Assembly: GCA_031260095.1 (NCBI GenBank)
Contig: JAIRKN010000164.1
Span: 1 to 10,592 of the forward strand
From: Tannerella sp.
GTDB taxonomy: Bacteria; Bacteroidota; Bacteroidia; Bacteroidales; Tannerellaceae
Length of the DNA: 10,592 bases
Direction: 5' to 3'
The notes under the pieces are model-generated. The model was not told the origin of the DNA. It was given only the letters and a program-made list of their open reading frames with translations, and made no database searches. A program made the translations under genes and the position numbers. This document shows, one piece after another, positions 7,401 to 10,592 of the stretch. Numbering within the stretch: position 1 is the stretch's first letter; each line of letters opens with the position of its first letter.

Positions 7401-9103
7401 GAGCGCCTTTTGCTATTACCGTTATCGGCGGACTCGCGTTCTCAACCTTGCTGACGCTTGTCATCATTCCTACCGTATGTATGGGGTTGGAGAATACGCT
7501 GGCATGGTACCGGACATTGTCCATAAAAATAAAAGCGCTGCATCTGGCGCTTGTCTTAGCCGGATTAGCCGGGATCTACCTGTATACGGACGGATTATTG
7601 TGGCAATCGCTCTATCTTGTTGCACTGATAATCCTTGTGCCCGGTGTTACTTATTTTGCACAAACCAGCCTGCGACGCGCCAAATCCGATGTTGTTGACG
7701 AGGATCAGGAGATACGGATCATTGTAAGGAATCTCGTGAAAATCTATGATCGCGCCGGACGTTTTTCACGCCAATGGAACAGCGGACTGGAATTGCGCAA
7801 ACGCTTGGGCCTGACTGCGGAATATCATTCCCTGAAAGATTTTGCACGCGCCGGCTGGCAGTTTGTATTATGGGGATTTGCCCTTTATTTCACCTACTTT
7901 TATATTGAAAGCAAGTTATGGGTTTTCCTTTTGTCATTTGCCGTTTATGCGATGACGCTTTATCTGTGGCGTAAGATCCGCACCGGTCTGTTCTATCGTT
8001 TTCACGGAAGCAAAGCGGTCAGATCTGCCAACCGCATTATTTTCTGGAGTATTCCTCCGCTGATCCTGTTCGGATTGTACGGCAAACTGGAGAATCTTCC
8101 CATGACCGCTGTTATCGGCGTACTGTGGGCTGTTGGCATTGCCATTTATGTAACGTCACAGTACCTCTATGAAAAGGATCTCAATATCGAACGGATAAGC
8201 GGTCGTTTTGCCGGACTGCGGCGTTCTTACTTCCGGCTGGTGAAGGCTATTCCGCTGATAGGGAAACGCCGTCGTCCGTTTAAGGCGTTGCGCGGTGTTT
8301 CTTTCGAGATAAAAACAGGAATGTTCGGCTTGCTCGGCCCCAACGGAGCCGGTAAATCTACCTTGATGCGTATTATCACCGGTATCTTTGAACAGAGCTA
8401 CGGCACTATATGGATTAACGGACTGGATACGCGCGTTTACCGCGAAGAATTGCAGAGCCTGATCGGTTTTCTGCCACAGGAGTTCGGCACGTACGAGAAT
8501 ATGTCGTCCTGGGAGTTCCTCGATTATCAGGCGATCATGAAAGGTCTGACGGACGACAAAATGCGTAAGGCAAGACTGGAATATGTGCTGAAAGCCGTTC
8601 ACATGTACGAACGGAAAGATGATAAGATCGCCTCTTTCTCCGGTGGGATGAAACAGCGCGTCGGGATTGCATTGATACTGTTGCACCTGCCGCGTATACT
8701 GGTAGTAGACGAGCCGACAGCAGGGCTTGACCCGCGCGAACGCATCCGCTTCCGTAATCTGTTGGTCGAACTGAGTAAAGACCGCATCGTTATATTCTCC
8801 ACGCATATTATCGAAGATATTGCAAGTTCCAGTAACCAGGTGGTTGTAATAAATAAGGGCGAACTGAAATATTTCGGTCCGCCGGCAGCAATGGTCCACA
8901 TGGCGGAGGGGAAAGTATGGCGTTTTCTTATTGACAGGGTCGCGTTTGAGACGGAACTGGATAAATCATTAGTCATCCATAATATCCAGGAAGGCGACGG
9001 GATACGGGTTCGTTATCTGTCCGTAGAGCCACCTTATCCGGGAGCTGTGCGGGTAGAGGCAAACCTTGAGGATGCTTATCTGTGTTTATTAAAAAATATG
9101 TGA
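4412..9103 (+). CDS. RND efflux permease fused to an ABC transporter ATPase (1563-residue hybrid)
   Basis: Residues 1-1030 are a complete RND permease: TM1 (about 8-26), first porter region, TM2-6, TM7 (about 521-541), second porter region, TM8-12 from about 870. TM4 has LLDNSVVVLEN with D397-N398; TM10 has VVVNNGIILID with N937-N938. Two further helices follow (about 1043-1058 and 1064-1082), then a typical ABC first strand, IRIIVRNLVKIY (1101-1112). Next are four helices (about 1151-1165, 1169-1186, 1209-1224, 1231-1252) with strongly basic cytoplasmic loops, then the rest of the ABC domain. ABC motifs are intact: Walker A GPNGAGKST (1309-1317), Q-loop Gln1356, signature SGGMKQ (1410-1415), Walker B Asp1433 with catalytic Glu1434, D-loop GLD (1438-1440), H-loop His1465. 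About 65 C-terminal residues end in an LEDAYL motif common in ABC-2 ATPases. The frame is open throughout, with no stop at the junction. The ATG at 4412 sits directly after AAAAGG, 21 bases past the previous stop. The RND and ABC assignments are near certain; how they work together is inference. Confidence 0.95.
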   Translation: MNFLLHRRITITMLFIALTLLGYVSYKQLPVELLPNAELPVLFVSVNSQQEMDPVYVESEVIIPLEGAISAIGGVDKIQSEISSRQSSIRIDFKSNVNYKATSLKLEEKMKEVSTTLPDGFTVQVRKVDIAMMSNNFMTLQVRGSGGVDRVRNVVDEKIKAELENIDGVAGVNVYGGREKAIEVRLDKEACKALNLNTSRIANLLNSNTQEKVFVGNAKEPAHQFFVHVNSSYTRVSDLENIVVAPGPVLLKDIATVFFDLKEETSFSRVNGKEAISVSLVNDAQANLIDLSHRTIAVINDLNVRLENIDVEIVIDSNTAEIMEGNINRIIELALVGGLLAIIVLWFFLKNIRLVFFIALSIPISVYTAFNFFYAAGISINSLTLVGMALAVGMLLDNSVVVLENIYRLSGNGLSPERSVTQGTTEVWRSIVAATLTTITVFVPFVFTDNFMIKLIGNHIGVSIVSTLLVSMAVALLFIPMAAYIILRRKNNRSVFYEKVSLSQRPVQIYLVLLKTCMRNPGVTVFGAVILLFVTLIFSLTTTVQQKREVDSDRFNVYVTMRTGSTLENTDRVVKVLEERLNEIPEKKDIISRINEEEAVLTLVLQEDYRKIGKRTLAEIKSDVQAKTPNVEGTEISVSDATGGQNRGGDVGGMVAFMSMLGIGDNQERVIIKGSDYDMMQLVAEDIRYYLDEQEFIRNSWVSFTRRQPEVRLNFDQVLLTSYEITRANITAGLADLNTEYSSGTTFKVGEESYDIIIRDKTPEEEEEEQKKQKTIDDLDAVQIMNANGGLHNLKDVATVNKAFGRSRITRVNQDKQLEVRYNFIRSVEQSNSLLEGYRADIDQLIANYNLPAGVAIEVIHEEDLFAEFRFLIIAAFILIFMILACVFESVSTPFVLLFSIPLAAIGSLLALVMTGNSLLSANTLTGFLILLGVVVNNGIILIDYANILRKRGFRRERALMVAGLSRIRPILITSITTIIAMFPLAMGDSEYAGAIGAPFAITVIGGLAFSTLLTLVIIPTVCMGLENTLAWYRTLSIKIKALHLALVLAGLAGIYLYTDGLLWQSLYLVALIILVPGVTYFAQTSLRRAKSDVVDEDQEIRIIVRNLVKIYDRAGRFSRQWNSGLELRKRLGLTAEYHSLKDFARAGWQFVLWGFALYFTYFYIESKLWVFLLSFAVYAMTLYLWRKIRTGLFYRFHGSKAVRSANRIIFWSIPPLILFGLYGKLENLPMTAVIGVLWAVGIAIYVTSQYLYEKDLNIERISGRFAGLRRSYFRLVKAIPLIGKRRRPFKALRGVSFEIKTGMFGLLGPNGAGKSTLMRIITGIFEQSYGTIWINGLDTRVYREELQSLIGFLPQEFGTYENMSSWEFLDYQAIMKGLTDDKMRKARLEYVLKAVHMYERKDDKIASFSGGMKQRVGIALILLHLPRILVVDEPTAGLDPRERIRFRNLLVELSKDRIVIFSTHIIEDIASSSNQVVVINKGELKYFGPPAAMVHMAEGKVWRFLIDRVAFETELDKSLVIHNIQEGDGIRVRYLSVEPPYPGAVRVEANLEDAYLCLLKNM

Positions 9104-9131
9104 TGCGCTGTGCGCGAAATGATACGATAAT

Positions 9132-9848
9132 ATGGCTTTAACGAAATACATAACAATAGTAACCGGGGTGATCCGTTATAACCTGAAGATCATATTTGCC
9201 GGTAAATTTTTCTGGTTTCTACTGGCGGCTTTTGCCTTCTTCGCTTTCTTCATGTTCCAGCAAGCATGGAACAGGTCGGAAACAAACGAAGGCTCAATAT
9301 ACAGCCTGTTGCTCTTCCCCTGCCTGTTGTTGATTTTCTATCCGGTTGTATTCGGTATCCAGAATGATGAAGACAATCGTATTCTCGAAATTATTTTCGG
9401 CATACCCAACTACCGTTACAAAGTATGGGGACTTCGGATGTTAATGGTTTACATTGCGAATTATTTCATCCTCGTTATCTTCGCATACATCGCCCGTCTT
9501 TTGCTATACCCTGTGAATATATTCGAGATGGCGGCGCAACTTATATTCCCCATGTTATTTTTCGGCAACCTCGCATTCATGTTCTCCACGCTCACCCGGA
9601 GCGGCAACGGAACGGCTGTTATTATGATCATATTAGGTTTAGTTTTCTTTATCTTCATGAATGCCAACAGTTCAATCAGCCATTCTTACTGGAATGTTTT
9701 TCTCAATCCGTTCTCCATACCGAGGGACATCCACCCCATGATATGGCAAAACACGATCCTCAAAAGTCGGCTATTCCTTCTCATAGCCGGAATTATATTC
9801 CTAATGACCGGCCTCCTAAACCTCCAGAAAAGGGAAAAGTTTGTATAA
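9132..9848 (+). CDS. ABC-2 type transporter permease subunit (six membrane helices)
   Basis: A 238-residue, very hydrophobic protein with six predicted membrane helices (about 26-42, 57-75, 103-124, 134-152, 160-176 and 212-231). An amphipathic N-terminal segment lies before TM1. The cytoplasmic loop between TM2 and TM3 (EDNRILEIIFGIPNYRYKVW) matches in pattern the coupling region of ABC-2 permeases, usually written E.GTLE.LL..P..R......K. The STLTRSGNGTAV stretch between TM4 and TM5 is also typical. It has no ATPase of its own, and the nearest one is the C-terminal domain of the preceding protein, 28 bases upstream on the same strand, so the two are the likely transporter pair. A homodimer would be expected for a half-size permease. 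The substrate is unknown; lipid, peptide or drug export are all possible for this fold. It is the last gene of the operon. Confidence 0.88.
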   Translation: MALTKYITIVTGVIRYNLKIIFAGKFFWFLLAAFAFFAFFMFQQAWNRSETNEGSIYSLLLFPCLLLIFYPVVFGIQNDEDNRILEIIFGIPNYRYKVWGLRMLMVYIANYFILVIFAYIARLLLYPVNIFEMAAQLIFPMLFFGNLAFMFSTLTRSGNGTAVIMIILGLVFFIFMNANSSISHSYWNVFLNPFSIPRDIHPMIWQNTILKSRLFLLIAGIIFLMTGLLNLQKREKFV

Positions 9849-9855
9849 AACAGTT

Positions 9856-9880
9856 CGAACGCGTGAAGTACCTGCGTTCG
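9856..9880. terminator. Hairpin just downstream of the permease stop, possible terminator
   Basis: CGAACGC at 9856-9862 and GCGTTCG at 9874-9880 form a perfect seven-base-pair stem with an 11-base loop, starting eight bases after the operon's last stop codon. There is no T-run after it on the plus strand, so it is not a canonical intrinsic terminator there. Read on the minus strand the stem is followed by AACTGTTTTATAC, a weak T-rich tail. It could be a 3'-end stabilising structure, a weak terminator or chance. Confidence 0.3.
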
Positions 9881-9997
9881 GCAAGGATAGTGCCTCCTCT
9901 TCCGGATCTGCAGTTTCGGGGATGAACTCGGCGCACAATTCGACGTTGCCGTAGATTACGAGGCTGTCAAGGCGCATGATACTGCTGTCCGTGCCCT

Positions 9998-10081
9998 GCG
10001 ATGGGTGATCCATGCACTGCGATATGTGACCGGCTTATGCGGATGAGTGGGCGGTTTAAGCCGATGAGTGGTTGGCTTGGG
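9998..10081. repeat. Four imperfect tandem repeats with exact 21-base period
   Basis: The trinucleotide GAT recurs at 10000, 10021, 10042 and 10063, exactly 21 bases apart, each followed by a GTG four bases on. Neighbouring sequence also aligns: the third and fourth units match at about 15 of 21 positions, the second and fourth at about 13, the first and second at about 11. The shared core is close to CGATGAGTG followed by GGCTTA. On the minus strand one frame reads the block as seven-residue repeats (PLIGLNR, PLIRISR, SHIAVHG, SPIAGHG). A perfect inverted repeat, CGGCTTA (10031-10037) and TAAGCCG (10057-10063), lies inside the block. Function is unknown. Confidence 0.7.
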
Positions 10082-10173
10082 TGGGGGAGTTTTCGGGGTG
10101 TGTATGAATGGCAGCAGGATGATCCGAATGGTAAAAAAAAGAGGAAAGGGAGGGGAATTAGATAAAATTTGTT

Positions 10174-10181
10174 TATTTTTG
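10174..10181 (+). promoter_or_regulatory. Probable Bacteroidetes -7 promoter element for the serine acetyltransferase gene
   Basis: TATTTTTG matches the Bacteroidetes primary sigma factor -7 consensus TAnnTTTG and lies 28 bases before the ATG at 10210, inside an A/T-rich stretch that follows a purine-rich one. No good TTTG-type -33 box is seen at the usual distance (about 10147-10153 is G-rich), so the match rests on the -7 element alone. It would give a short untranslated leader starting near 10187. Confidence 0.5.
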
Positions 10182-10209
10182 CGCTCATATCAATTTAAGA
10201 ATAAAAAGG

Positions 10210-10592
10210 ATGGATCAGTTGGCAGATATTATCCGGAGGAATATCAAATCGTTAATGTGTTGCGGACATGTGGAGTACCGGCATGTTTCTCTTAAAGACG
10301 GTCATTCGCTTCCGAACAGGATACGGTTGAAGGAGATTATTGCGATTGTGCAGGAGATTATCTTTCCCGGTTTCTACAGTGATGAAGTGGGGAATGCGCG
10401 TACACAGGAATATTATCTGGGCGTAGAGATGGAGAAGCTGTATGCGCTTCTGACGGAGCAGATCCGTAATGGTCTGCATTTTTTTTCCGGCGAAACGCCG
10501 GGAGCGACGGATGCAGGGAATGCGGAGAACCTGGCGCTGTCGTTCCTTGAAAAGATACCGGAAATGAAGCGCCTTCTCTGTACGGATGTCCA
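10210..10592 (+). CDS. cysE: Serine O-acetyltransferase, N-terminal part (runs off the right edge)
   Basis: The frame is open from the ATG at 10210 to the window edge, 127 complete codons. The product would transfer an acetyl group from acetyl-CoA to L-serine, giving O-acetylserine for cysteine synthesis in the cytoplasm. The visible part is the helical N-terminal domain: MDQLADIIRRNIKSL, then LPNRIRLKEIIAIVQEIIFPGFY, and finally IPEMKRLLCTDVQ at the edge. The (L/S)TDVQA segment leading into AAYDGDPAA is characteristic of the bacterial enzyme, and the IIFPGFY stretch is typical of the Bacteroidetes version as I remember it. The left-handed beta-helix with the catalytic residues lies outside the window. 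The start is supported by the upstream promoter-like element; AAAAGG directly precedes the ATG. It appears to have its own promoter and no functional link to the efflux operon. Confidence 0.85.
   Translation, partial: MDQLADIIRRNIKSLMCCGHVEYRHVSLKDGHSLPNRIRLKEIIAIVQEIIFPGFYSDEVGNARTQEYYLGVEMEKLYALLTEQIRNGLHFFSGETPGATDAGNAENLALSFLEKIPEMKRLLCTDV

Larger units (their letters stand above)
9849..10209. other. Intergenic region of 361 bases between the efflux operon and the serine acetyltransferase gene
   Basis: No convincing gene lies here. The region holds a hairpin close to the permease stop, a block of 21-base imperfect tandem repeats with an inverted repeat inside it, a purine-rich stretch (about 10131-10155) and a likely promoter before the next gene. 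Two open frames on the minus strand (10013 down to 9816, and 10188 down to 9967) are weak candidates. The second one reads the tandem repeat as a seven-residue repeat, which makes it more likely a consequence of the repeat than a gene. Confidence 0.7.

Noticed and set aside
7477..7698. Internal plus-strand frame at the RND-ATPase junction, considered as a sign of a frameshift or a separate start for the ATPase part
   Set aside because: The main frame remains open through the junction with sensible membrane helices, so no frameshift is needed to explain the fusion.
8156..8899. Long minus-strand open frame opposite the ABC domain (247 residues)
   Set aside because: It lies entirely inside the strongly conserved ABC coding sequence on the plus strand, and its translation shows no recognisable domain. 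It is a shadow of the real gene.
9425..9925. 166-residue plus-strand frame overlapping the ABC-2 permease
   Set aside because: It overlaps the permease out of phase. The permease frame has six clean membrane helices and the alternative gives a His/Pro-rich sequence with no domain.
1..10592. CRISPR arrays, tRNA or rRNA genes, insertion sequences and attachment sites
   Set aside because: I looked for regularly spaced identical repeats, cloverleaf-like stretches, transposase motifs and terminal inverted repeats and found none. The only tandem repeat has short degenerate units without spacers.

Overview
The window looks like a chromosomal segment from a member of the Bacteroidales, probably Bacteroides or Parabacteroides-like. 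The reasons are the weak or absent Shine-Dalgarno sites, a TAnnTTTG-type -7 promoter element before the last gene, protein sequences of Bacteroidetes character, and moderate GC content. Genus-level placement is an inference from memory of related proteins, not a search result.

Positions 1-9848 hold one same-strand gene cluster that reads as a multi-component efflux system. In order it has: the last 33 codons of an upstream gene (probably a TolC-type outer-membrane channel); a lipoprotein periplasmic adaptor of the HlyD/AcrA class; a 1047-residue RND permease; a 1563-residue protein that starts as a second complete RND permease and ends as a complete ABC ATPase; and a 238-residue six-helix ABC-2 type permease. 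Gaps between the genes are 45, 44, 21 and 28 bases, so a single operon is likely.

The central observation is the 1563-residue protein. An RND permease (about residues 1-1030) is joined to six extra predicted membrane helices and an ABC ATPase with all its catalytic motifs. The ABC domain also appears to be split: its first beta strand (about residues 1101-1112) is separated from the rest (from about 1290) by a segment carrying four membrane helices. The ABC-2 permease next door is the natural partner for this ATPase. The cluster therefore looks like a physically coupled RND/ABC hybrid exporter, feeding an adaptor and a TolC-type channel. Both RND subunits have Asn at the positions of AcrB Asp408 and Lys940, which makes the energy source an open question.

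Positions 9849-10209 hold no convincing gene. They contain a hairpin just after the operon, four imperfect 21-base tandem repeats, and a likely promoter. From 10210 to the right edge is the first part of a serine O-acetyltransferase gene (cysteine biosynthesis), which seems unrelated to the efflux operon.
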